Shown piece by piece: positions 41,967 through 48,994 of a DNA stretch of 48,994 bases (positions are counted from its first letter, which is position 1; every line of letters begins with the position of its first letter). Made by a program: the position numbers and the translations under genes. The DNA is taken from positions 1 to 48,994 of the forward strand of contig DYIZ01000029.1 in NCBI GenBank assembly GCA_020723385.1, written 5' to 3'. The DNA is from Candidatus Aquidulcis sp. GTDB taxonomy: Bacteria > Chloroflexota > Anaerolineae > Anaerolineales > UBA4823. The notes beneath the pieces were generated by a model. The model was given only the letters and a program-made list of their open reading frames with translations. It ran no database searches and was not told the origin of the DNA.

Positions 41967-43877
41967 ATGAAAGATGTCACCTTTGCACAACGATTTCGCT
42001 ATTGGTTCGATAATTATATGTCCAAAGGCACTGCCGCACTGATCGGCGGGGTGGGGGGTTTTTCTTTAGTTGTTATTCTATTTGCAGGATTGGTCATTAC
42101 GATTGGGGGTAGTCTGCTCGGCCCGGAAAGCGATGGGGCGCGCACACCTCTCTCGTTCCCAGAGGCTGCCTGGCAGGCATTGATGCGCACGCTCGATGCC
42201 GGAACGATGGGCGGCGACGAGGGGTCTGGGTATCGTCTTGTTATGTTTGCCGTTACGCTTGGCGGTGTTTTCATTGTTTCTACCCTGATCGGTGTGCTCA
42301 CCAGCGGCGTCGAAAGCAAGCTGGACGAGTTACGCAAGGGCCGCTCACGCATCATTGAGAGCGGGCATACCGTGATCCTGGGCTGGTCTTCCCAGGTCTT
42401 TGAGATCGTCTCGGAGCTGGTGGCGGCCAACGAGAATCAGCGGCAATCGTGCGTGGCGATCCTCTCCAATGAAGATAAAATCGAGATGGAAGAGCAGATC
42501 CGCGAACGGGTGGGTGATACGAAGAAGACGCGCATTGTCTGCCGTACAGGCAGCCCGATTGACCTGAGCGACCTGGAGATCATCAGCCCCCATACGGCCA
42601 AGTCCATCATCATTCTTGCGCCAGAGACGGATGACGCCGATACTCAGACCATCAAGGCAATCCTGGCGATCACGAACAATCCCAACCGCCGCGTAGAACC
42701 CTATCACATTATTGCCGAAATACGCGATCCCGAGAATTTGGAAGCTGCCCGGCTGGTGGGTAAAACCGAAGCCGAGCTGGTGCTGGTGGATGAGCTGGTC
42801 TCTCGTGTCACGGCCCAGACTTGCCGGCAGTCGGGTTTGTCGGTAATCTACACTGAGCTGCTCGATTTTGGCGGGGACGAAATCTACTTCAAGGAAGAGC
42901 CTTCGCTGGTTGGCAAGACCTTCGGCGAGGCGATGTTCGTTTACGACGATTCAGCTCTGATGGGGCTGTATTTCGGAGATGGCAAGGCCGCGCTTAACCC
43001 GCCGATGGACACGATTATACAGGCCGGCGACAAATTGGCCGTTATCTCGGAAGATGACGACACCATTCGGCTGTCGGGTATCACTGATTATAAGATCAAT
43101 AAAAATGCCATCCGGCAGGCCAGCAGTCCCAAACCGTTGCCCGAGCGAACGCTCATCTTGAACTGGAATCGACGTGGGACGAATATTATTAAAGAATTGG
43201 ATAATTACGTCGCCTCAGGGTCGCTCGTTACCGTTGTTTCGGAGACGGAAGAGGTCGAGGCCGAGATCACCAGTGAGTGTGGCGAGTTGAAGAATCAGAC
43301 GGTAGTTTTCAAGCCAGGCGATACAACCAGCCGCCGGATGCTCGACAGCCTGGATGTGTCTTCTTACAATCACATCATCACCCTGGGCGGCGACCAGATG
43401 GGCGACCAGGAATCCGACGCCTGCACGCTGGTGACACTCCTTCACCTGCGGGACATCTCCGACAAGGCAGGCCACCACTTTTCGATTGTGAGCGAGATGC
43501 TGGATGTGCGCAACCGCGCCCTGGCTGAGGTGACGCGTGCCGATGATTTCATCGTCAGCGACAAACTGGTCAGCTTGATGATGTCGCAGCTCTCCGAAAA
43601 CAAGGCGCTGGCCCCGGTATTCCAGGATCTGTTCGACCCTGAAGGGTCTGAGTTGTACTTGAAGCCCGTCGGGGATTACGTTGCCCTGGGAACGCCGGTG
43701 AATTTCTACACGGTTCTCGAATCGGCCCGCCTGCGCAACGAACTTGCGATTGGTTACCGCTTGCGAGCTGATGCTGGCAACCCGGCGAAATCCTATGGCG
43801 TAGCCGTGAATCCGACAAAATCGGCGATAGTGACGTTCTCGGAAGCAGATCGAATCATTGTCTTGGCAGAGCAATAG
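41967..43877 (+). CDS. CASTOR/POLLUX-like cation channel protein with RCK/NAD-binding domains
   Basis: This 636-aa membrane protein has two helices (about residues 22-50 and 90-113) flanking a pore-loop-like segment (FPEAAWQALMRTLDAGTM, 65-82). A large cytosolic part contains two RCK/TrkA-N-like units: one begins GHTVILGWSSQVFEIVSEL (near 133) and the second begins RTLILNWNRRGTNIIKEL (near 390). Each is followed by a TrkA-C-like piece. This architecture matches bacterial homologs of the plant CASTOR/POLLUX channels and suggests a nucleotide- or ion-gated cation channel. The selectivity is unknown. GGAGGGAACACC precedes the ATG. A 114-bp gap with an extended hairpin follows it. Confidence 0.88.
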   Translation: MKDVTFAQRFRYWFDNYMSKGTAALIGGVGGFSLVVILFAGLVITIGGSLLGPESDGARTPLSFPEAAWQALMRTLDAGTMGGDEGSGYRLVMFAVTLGGVFIVSTLIGVLTSGVESKLDELRKGRSRIIESGHTVILGWSSQVFEIVSELVAANENQRQSCVAILSNEDKIEMEEQIRERVGDTKKTRIVCRTGSPIDLSDLEIISPHTAKSIIILAPETDDADTQTIKAILAITNNPNRRVEPYHIIAEIRDPENLEAARLVGKTEAELVLVDELVSRVTAQTCRQSGLSVIYTELLDFGGDEIYFKEEPSLVGKTFGEAMFVYDDSALMGLYFGDGKAALNPPMDTIIQAGDKLAVISEDDDTIRLSGITDYKINKNAIRQASSPKPLPERTLILNWNRRGTNIIKELDNYVASGSLVTVVSETEEVEAEITSECGELKNQTVVFKPGDTTSRRMLDSLDVSSYNHIITLGGDQMGDQESDACTLVTLLHLRDISDKAGHHFSIVSEMLDVRNRALAEVTRADDFIVSDKLVSLMMSQLSENKALAPVFQDLFDPEGSELYLKPVGDYVALGTPVNFYTVLESARLRNELAIGYRLRADAGNPAKSYGVAVNPTKSAIVTFSEADRIIVLAEQ

Positions 43878-43911
43878 CCTCCGGTCATCGCTGCCGGCGA
43901 ACACTGCTCAA

Positions 43912-43955
43912 CACGTGATAAAGAGGCTTTAGCGAATTCTGCTAAAGCCTCGTGT
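43912..43955. terminator. Extended hairpin without T tract
   Basis: GAGGCTTTAGC (43923-43933) pairs perfectly with GCTAAAGCCTC (43941-43951) around GAATTCT. Outer bases ACACG and CGTGT extend it past a one-sided bulge. No T run follows, so it may be an attenuator, mRNA-stabilising structure or weak terminator between the channel and sigma factor genes. The CTTTAG/CTAAAG core recalls the double mini-hairpin family. Confidence 0.5.
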
Positions 43956-43991
43956 AATACTTCTTCGCCCTGAGGGTATTAACGAGTAGAT

Positions 43992-44591
43992 ATGTCAACT
44001 AAGGCAGAATTCATTCATCGAACTTCAACTTCCTTCTTGGAGGAGGTGGATGATACTCGCCTGTTCGATCCGCGGGATTTCCTGGCGGTGTATGATGCTT
44101 ATTTCCCGCGCGTTTATAACTATATCCGTTACCGGTGTGGTGACATGGTTGTGGCCGAAGATCTGACTGCCGCGGTTTTCGAGCGGGCGTTGAACCATTT
44201 CGCAACTTATCGCCCCGAACGGGCTCCGTTTGGCGCATGGTTGTTCACGATAGCTCGTAATTTGGTCAGTAATCATTTGAGGGCTGAGAGAAACCACACC
44301 TGGATGCCGCTCGACGAGGTGGATTCGCATCCTTTGCCGGCGCTTTCCCCGGAAGATGCGGTTATACAATCCCAAACGGAGAAAGAACTACTGACAGCCT
44401 TAGCTTGCCTGGATGAGCGCGGCCAGGATGTTCTGAGCTTGAAATTTGCCGCCCGCCTGACCAACCGTCGAATCGCGGAGATTACCGGTTTGAGCGAGAG
44501 CAACGTAGGTGTAATTCTCTACCGGGCAATTCACCATCTGCGTGAGATTTTCGATGACCAGCGAAATGATGGACGAACCCGAGAAGGTTGA
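43992..44591 (+). CDS. ECF-type RNA polymerase sigma factor
   Basis: This 199-aa sigma-70 family protein has region 2 at about residues 28-100 (FLAVYDAYFPRVYNYIRYRCG...AEDLTAAVFERALNHF and FGAWLFTIARNLVSNHLR). Region 4 lies at about 130-190 (ALACLDERGQDVLSLKFAARLTNRRIAEITGLSESNVGVILYRAIHHLRE). Regions 1 and 3 are absent, as expected for group 4 sigma factors. It would direct RNA polymerase to stress or envelope promoters. The next gene overlaps its end and encodes a membrane protein that fits an anti-sigma partner. Confidence 0.92.
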   Translation: MSTKAEFIHRTSTSFLEEVDDTRLFDPRDFLAVYDAYFPRVYNYIRYRCGDMVVAEDLTAAVFERALNHFATYRPERAPFGAWLFTIARNLVSNHLRAERNHTWMPLDEVDSHPLPALSPEDAVIQSQTEKELLTALACLDERGQDVLSLKFAARLTNRRIAEITGLSESNVGVILYRAIHHLREIFDDQRNDGRTREG

Positions 44592-45096
44592 TCAATTCAA
44601 CCGGGCATTGGATCAGATTGTGATGGGGCGCGTCCCCCCACAGGCTGGATTCGCGCCCGAGGATCAACGTGCTATCTCGCTCGCGCACCGTTTGTCACAA
44701 ATTGATCCCAGCCGGGAAAGTTTTACCCGCGAAAACTTGCGCCGGCAAATAGCCCAACGCGCTTCTCGGCTTTCCCGGGGCCGGTATTACCATCCCAAGT
44801 TGATCCCGTGGGCTGCGCTGGTGGTTATCGCTGTCTTAATCGCAGGCTGGGCATTCAACCCCATGTCTTCTCACCCGACAATGGCCGCGCCTTTCAGCGC
44901 TACTGCTTACGTGTTAGCGCCAAGCGCCGTTACGGTAAATTCACCGCACGCCGCGTCTGCTGTGCAGACTCAGACAATGCCTCCAAAGCCTATCCCAACA
45001 CCGGCGGCTCCAGTTGTCTCGGCGTCTTACGAAAATCCTGGCTCACCCATACCCGTCAATCCGCAGCCTTCATCGGCCAGTCACACGACCCCTTGA
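44554..45096 (+). CDS. Putative membrane anti-sigma factor
   Basis: This 180-aa protein has an N-terminal soluble part of about 85 residues (EPEKVDQFNRALDQIVMG). One membrane helix follows (LIPWAALVVIAVLIAGWAF, about 87-105), then an exported Pro/Ser/Thr-rich tail. The gene overlaps the sigma factor by 38 bp, and single-pass topology with a cytosolic N-terminus is typical of anti-sigma factors that hold ECF sigma factors at the membrane. No zinc-binding HxxxCxxC motif is present. The start is uncertain: ATGs at 44554, 44566 and 44569 are all in frame and the Shine-Dalgarno is weak, which suits coupled translation. The function is inferred from context. Confidence 0.75.
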   Translation: MTSEMMDEPEKVDQFNRALDQIVMGRVPPQAGFAPEDQRAISLAHRLSQIDPSRESFTRENLRRQIAQRASRLSRGRYYHPKLIPWAALVVIAVLIAGWAFNPMSSHPTMAAPFSATAYVLAPSAVTVNSPHAASAVQTQTMPPKPIPTPAAPVVSASYENPGSPIPVNPQPSSASHTTP

Positions 45097-45129
45097 TGGG
45101 TTGGGGAGTCATAAACTCAAGGAGTTCTC

Positions 45130-48100
45130 ATGTATCCAGCAACCGAAAAACGATCCTCCTGGTTGGACCGACCTCTATTCTCTGCTAAAGCCATCACCTG
45201 GGAGACGATCATTTTTGCGGTGATCTTGATCCTGGCAATCGCCACGCGCTTCTATAAATTGGAGCCGCGTGTGATGAGCCATGATGAGACATCGCACGTG
45301 TACTTCTCCTGGCTGCTGTACACCGGGCAAGGCTACCAGCACGATCCGGTGACGCACGGCCCATTTCAGTTTCACATCGTTGCGTTGTCGTATTTCCTGT
45401 TCGGCGATAGCGACACGGCGGCCCGCATCCCAGCGGTGTTGTTCAGCATCGCATCGGTCGGCTTCATCTGGTTCTACCGGCGTTACCTGGGGAGGGCGGG
45501 CACGATTGTGACGGCGCTGCTATTTGTGATTTCGCCGTATATGCTGTACTATGGGCGTTATGTGCGCAATGAATCCTTTGTAGCCTTTTTTGGGCTGCTG
45601 ACTCTGTGGGCGGTTTTGCGATACCTGGAAACTGGCAAATCTCAGTATATCCTGTGGCTGACGGCCTCAATCGTGCTGCACTACACCTCCAAAGAGACCT
45701 CGTATATTTACGTTGCCCAACTTTTGCTGTTCCTGGCGCTGCTATTCATCTATCGGGTTACGGGCCGAAATTGGCCGGATAAAACTGCGCGCAGCCAATT
45801 TTTGATTTCGCTCATGGTGGCCTTGGGGTCTGGCGCGCTGTTTATAATTCTCAAATTGGTGGATCGCCTGATGAAAGCGTCTCAGGAGGCCGGGCCGCAA
45901 GTCCCGGGCCAGACGCCTAATGGTATACCCTCGGTAGTAATGTTTATTCCTATCATCTTGTTGGGTTTGGCGCTCGTGGCGGCCATCTATTTCCTGGTCA
46001 CAGGTAAGTCAAGAGAAACTGCCGGCCCGAATGATGCGTTGAATTTCGGATGGTCTTTGCTGGCGATAGTAATTTTGGTTGCCTCGTCGGTGGCCTATGG
46101 CTTTTTTGTCAGCCTAAACCAGACTGTTATGCAGATGCTCGGCCAGGCAAGCGCGGAAGCGCCGGCCGTGGCTGGGGCGGTAGTGGCACAAGATGGATTG
46201 AGAACTGGCCTCAATATTTTCTTGCTTTTGCTTGTGCCAATTCTGATCGGTGCAGGGCTGTTGTTCGCCGGACGTTATGTCATGCGGCTCCCGAACCAGG
46301 TTTGGCCGGTTGGCTCCGAGCGCTCGTTCGACTTGATCATTGTCTTGGGTACGCTGATCCTGCCCACGCTGGCTGCGTTTCTTATTGATATTCCTGGCGA
46401 CCCGTTGGATTATTCAATACTTGGAATGGTCAAAACCGCTGGTGTTTTGATCCCATTGGTGATGTTAGCCATTGGGGTGGGGTGGGGATGGAACCTCAAG
46501 ATCTGGCTGCCGAACGCGGCGCTCTTCTACGGCATTTTTGTCGTGTTGTATACCACGGTTTTCACGAATGGCAATGGTTTCTTCACCGGAATAGTGGGAT
46601 CGCTCGGATACTGGCTGCAGCAGCAGTCGGTGGAGCGCGGCACTCAGCCCTGGTATTACTATATTCTTGTTCAGGTGCCAATTTATGAATACCTGCCGGC
46701 GCTTGGCAGTTTGCTCGCGCTGGTATTTGTCGCGGTGCGATACATTCGCAGGCATTGGACGACCATTGTTCGGTTTTTTAGCCATCGCAGGCTGGCAGAC
46801 GCCGAACCGGTTGATTTACCAGTGAAAACTGAAGCCGATCTTGTTCAGGCGTCAGAAATCACCGATGAGCCTGGCGGAATCCAGCCCACGCCAGTGCTGG
46901 CTTTGTTCGGCTTTTGGGCTATTACCAGCATCGCGGCGTATTCATACGCCGGCGAGAAGATGCCCTGGCTGACGGTTCACATTGCTCTGCCCTTGATCCT
47001 GCTGGCTGGCTGGGCGATTGGCGAGATGATCGAGAAAATCAACTTCCGGGAGCTTCACGAGCGGCGCGGTCTGCTGGTGGCGGCTGTGGCAGCCGTATTC
47101 CTGGTCAGCTTTGCGGGCGTGATGAGTTCCCTCCTTGGGCCAAACCGGCCTTTCCAGGGGAAAGACCTGGCTCAGTTGATGTCCACCGGGACGTTTATCA
47201 CATCCCTGGTCACAATGGCCCTCAGCGGTTGGGGATTGTTCTACCTGGTCAGGGACTGGTTCGCCAGCCAGTTCTTCCAGCTCGTCGGGGTGATGATCTT
47301 CGCCTTCCTGGCCGTTCTGACCGCCCGCGCCGCTTTCAACGCCTCGTATATCAATTACGACCGGGCGACGGAATACCTGGTTTATGCCCATTGCGGGCCG
47401 GGCATCAAGGATGCACTCAGTCAAATCGAAGAATTATCCCAGCGCACGACCGGGGCGCTGGCAATGACGGTGGCTTACGACAACGATACGACCTATCCCT
47501 ACTGGTGGTATCTGCGTGATTACACCGCCCAGAAGTATTATGACAAAAACGCAACCCGTGATTTACGCGATTCGCCTGTGATCCTGGTAGGCCAGAATAA
47601 CTTCGCCAAGATCGAGCCGGTGGTGGCGCAAAACTACCAGAAGTTCGAATATATCCGCATCTGGTGGCCGGACGAAGATTATAAAAACCTGACCTGGGAG
47701 CGGATTTGGAATGCGGTTTCTAATGCAGAGATGCGCAATGCCATCTTCCAAATCTGGCTGAACCGCGATTATACGGAATATGCCCGCCTGACTGGACGGG
47801 ATATGAGTTTGCAAAACTGGACGCCTTCGGAGCATTTCAGATTGTACATCCGCAAGGATATTGTGGCGCAACTGTGGAATTATGGCGCTACCGTTGCCCC
47901 GCTGGAGATGGTAAAGGATCCATACGAGGGGAAGCAAATTCAGTTAGCGCCGGATAAAATCATCGGGACGAGCGGCGCGGAACCGGGCCAGTTCAATGGG
48001 CCGCGCAACGTGGCGGTTGCCCCGGATGGCACGCTGTATGTTGCAGATACGTTCAATCACCGGATCCAGCACCTGGCGGCTGATGGGACGGTGTTGAATG

Positions 48101-48885
48101 TATGGGGTAGTTTTTCAAATGTCGAAAGCGGTCTGGCCCCGGGCGGCACATTCAATGAGCCATGGGGGATCGCTGTCGGCCCGGATGGATCGGTGTACGT
48201 CGCCGATACCTGGAATCACCGTGTCCAGAAATTTACCTCCGATGGGACATTTGTGACCATGTGGGGGAGCGGCATCATCCAGGATTTGGCTGACCCGTTT
48301 GGTTACTATGGACCCCGGGCAATTGCCGTGGATGCTTCCGGCAACGTTTACCTCACCGATACGGGCAATAAACGCGTCCTCCAGTTCAATTCAGACGGCC
48401 AATTCCTCATGCAATTTGGAGATGCCGGCATGGGAACAGGGCAGTTTGATGAGCCAGTGGGATTGGCCTTGAGCAATGAAGGTCAGATTTATGTCGCCGA
48501 TACTTGGAATCAGCGCGTCCAGGTTTTCGGCGCTAACGAATTCGGCCAATATATCCCTCAAGGCGAATGGGAAATCTACGGCTGGTTCGGCCAGCTCGTG
48601 GACAACAAGCCTTACCTGGCGGTCAATTCGGTTGGGCATGTGTTCGTCGCTGATCCCGAGGGCTACCGCATCCTCGAATTCGACGCCGAAGGTAAGATCG
48701 TGCGCTATTGGGGAGATTATGGCAACGACCCGACCGGGTTGAACCTGCCGACAGGCATCGCCGTTGACGCCGATGGCGGCCTGTGGGTTGCCGACGCGGG
48801 CAGTAACCGCATCGTGCACTACACCTTGCCGCCCATCGTTCCGCCGCCAGATGCGCAGCCAGTGGATAACGTACCGGGCGAGTAA
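45130..48885 (+). CDS. Agl23-like membrane glycosyltransferase fused to an NHL-repeat domain
   Basis: This 1251-aa protein begins with a multi-pass region (about residues 20-760, more than ten hydrophobic helices) like the TIGR03663/Agl23 'flippase activity-associated' family and GT-C transferases. The conserved first-loop motif MSHDETSHVYFSW and HDPVTHGPFQFH lie near residues 48-85. A soluble domain follows. From about residue 940 to the end there are five or more NHL repeats (GQFNGPRNVAVAPDGTLYVAD, FNEPWGIAVGPDGSVYVAD), predicted to form an extracellular propeller. GT-C enzymes use polyprenyl-linked sugars on the outer face, so protein or polymer glycosylation is likely. The gene lies 33 bp after the anti-sigma gene and probably belongs to the same operon. 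GGAG precedes the ATG. Confidence 0.87.
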   Translation: MYPATEKRSSWLDRPLFSAKAITWETIIFAVILILAIATRFYKLEPRVMSHDETSHVYFSWLLYTGQGYQHDPVTHGPFQFHIVALSYFLFGDSDTAARIPAVLFSIASVGFIWFYRRYLGRAGTIVTALLFVISPYMLYYGRYVRNESFVAFFGLLTLWAVLRYLETGKSQYILWLTASIVLHYTSKETSYIYVAQLLLFLALLFIYRVTGRNWPDKTARSQFLISLMVALGSGALFIILKLVDRLMKASQEAGPQVPGQTPNGIPSVVMFIPIILLGLALVAAIYFLVTGKSRETAGPNDALNFGWSLLAIVILVASSVAYGFFVSLNQTVMQMLGQASAEAPAVAGAVVAQDGLRTGLNIFLLLLVPILIGAGLLFAGRYVMRLPNQVWPVGSERSFDLIIVLGTLILPTLAAFLIDIPGDPLDYSILGMVKTAGVLIPLVMLAIGVGWGWNLKIWLPNAALFYGIFVVLYTTVFTNGNGFFTGIVGSLGYWLQQQSVERGTQPWYYYILVQVPIYEYLPALGSLLALVFVAVRYIRRHWTTIVRFFSHRRLADAEPVDLPVKTEADLVQASEITDEPGGIQPTPVLALFGFWAITSIAAYSYAGEKMPWLTVHIALPLILLAGWAIGEMIEKINFRELHERRGLLVAAVAAVFLVSFAGVMSSLLGPNRPFQGKDLAQLMSTGTFITSLVTMALSGWGLFYLVRDWFASQFFQLVGVMIFAFLAVLTARAAFNASYINYDRATEYLVYAHCGPGIKDALSQIEELSQRTTGALAMTVAYDNDTTYPYWWYLRDYTAQKYYDKNATRDLRDSPVILVGQNNFAKIEPVVAQNYQKFEYIRIWWPDEDYKNLTWERIWNAVSNAEMRNAIFQIWLNRDYTEYARLTGRDMSLQNWTPSEHFRLYIRKDIVAQLWNYGATVAPLEMVKDPYEGKQIQLAPDKIIGTSGAEPGQFNGPRNVAVAPDGTLYVADTFNHRIQHLAADGTVLNVWGSFSNVESGLAPGGTFNEPWGIAVGPDGSVYVADTWNHRVQKFTSDGTFVTMWGSGIIQDLADPFGYYGPRAIAVDASGNVYLTDTGNKRVLQFNSDGQFLMQFGDAGMGTGQFDEPVGLALSNEGQIYVADTWNQRVQVFGANEFGQYIPQGEWEIYGWFGQLVDNKPYLAVNSVGHVFVADPEGYRILEFDAEGKIVRYWGDYGNDPTGLNLPTGIAVDADGGLWVADAGSNRIVHYTLPPIVPPPDAQPVDNVPGE

Positions 48886-48906
48886 ATTATGATATTCTCA
48901 CAAAAC

Positions 48907-48936
48907 AAAAGCCCCCGCAAATTTGCGGGGGCTTTT
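48907..48936. terminator. Bidirectional intrinsic terminator
   Basis: A perfect palindrome with GCCCCCGCAAA and TTTGCGGGGGC arms is flanked by AAAA on the left and TTTT on the right. It is well placed to end the Agl23-NHL transcript, 22 bp after its stop, and also any minus-strand transcript coming from the tRNA side. Confidence 0.9.
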
Positions 48937-48955
48937 GTACCCCAAAACGGGGTAA

Positions 48956-48994
48956 GTGTCGGCGCGAGAGGATTTGAAACCCCATCGCCCCGAC
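48956..48994 (-). tRNA. Possible 3' part of a tRNA gene, cut by the window edge
   Basis: Read on the minus strand, the last ~40 bases show a T-arm-like GGGGTTTCAAATCCTCT followed by CGCGCCGA, as in a tRNA acceptor end. The TTCAAAT loop is typical. The 5' half lies outside the window, so identity cannot be given. The T stem pairs poorly unless one T is removed (the expected G53-C61 pair is lost), so this may be a variant, a pseudogene or chance similarity. No CCA is encoded. Confidence 0.35.

Overview
The window looks like a chromosomal piece of a Chloroflexota (Anaerolineae-like) bacterium. This is inferred from gene content and was not tested by any search. The signs are secreted proteins with Thr/Pro-rich linkers after a lipobox, recurrent LP(I/V/L) motifs next to signal or repeat domains, CARDB, SBBP and WD40 surface proteins, a BTAD/SARP-type ATPase regulator, an Agl23-like glycosyltransferase with NHL repeats, and the FDKLRAG-encoding short repeat.

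Layout. 0.1-2.1 kb: two tandem zinc-free MDR oxidoreductases on the + strand, closed by a strong bidirectional hairpin. 2.2-26.1 kb: a minus-strand block of secreted or surface proteins. In reading order on that strand these are a DUF7948/SBBP protein, a WD40 lipoprotein, two decayed secreted genes, and then, beyond the regulator, an 81-aa protein, a metzincin protease, a 2188-aa CARDB/propeller protein and a 743-aa propeller protein. It is interrupted at 14.2-17.9 kb by a divergent SARP-STAND-TPR regulator on the + strand. 26.3-29.9 kb: a FadR-like regulator and korAB, a two-subunit 2-oxoacid:ferredoxin oxidoreductase. 30.2-34.1 kb: a surface-anchored ExeM-type nuclease and an acidic unknown protein. 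34.1-38.8 kb, minus strand: a small membrane protein, an AlaX-type tRNA editing protein, a methyltransferase and an anchored SGNH/CBM-like protein. 39.2-48.9 kb, plus strand: a decaheme cytochrome c, an RluB-type pseudouridine synthase, a CASTOR/POLLUX-like channel, an ECF sigma factor with a putative membrane anti-sigma partner, and the Agl23-NHL protein. A possible truncated tRNA lies at the right edge.

The most unusual content is non-coding or repeat-based. (i) Heptanucleotide repeats in inverted arms fill three gene junctions of the secreted block and supply the stop codons of the genes there. (ii) A second heptamer family sits in frame inside the SBBP gene, one copy surrounding an FDKLRAG element. 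(iii) A double mini-hairpin element occurs four times. (iv) A block of about 405 bp is duplicated on both sides of the WD40 gene, and one copy ends where a reading frame is broken. Together these suggest that the secreted-protein block is being remodelled by repeat-mediated recombination. Control of the block by the neighbouring SARP protein is inferred from position only.
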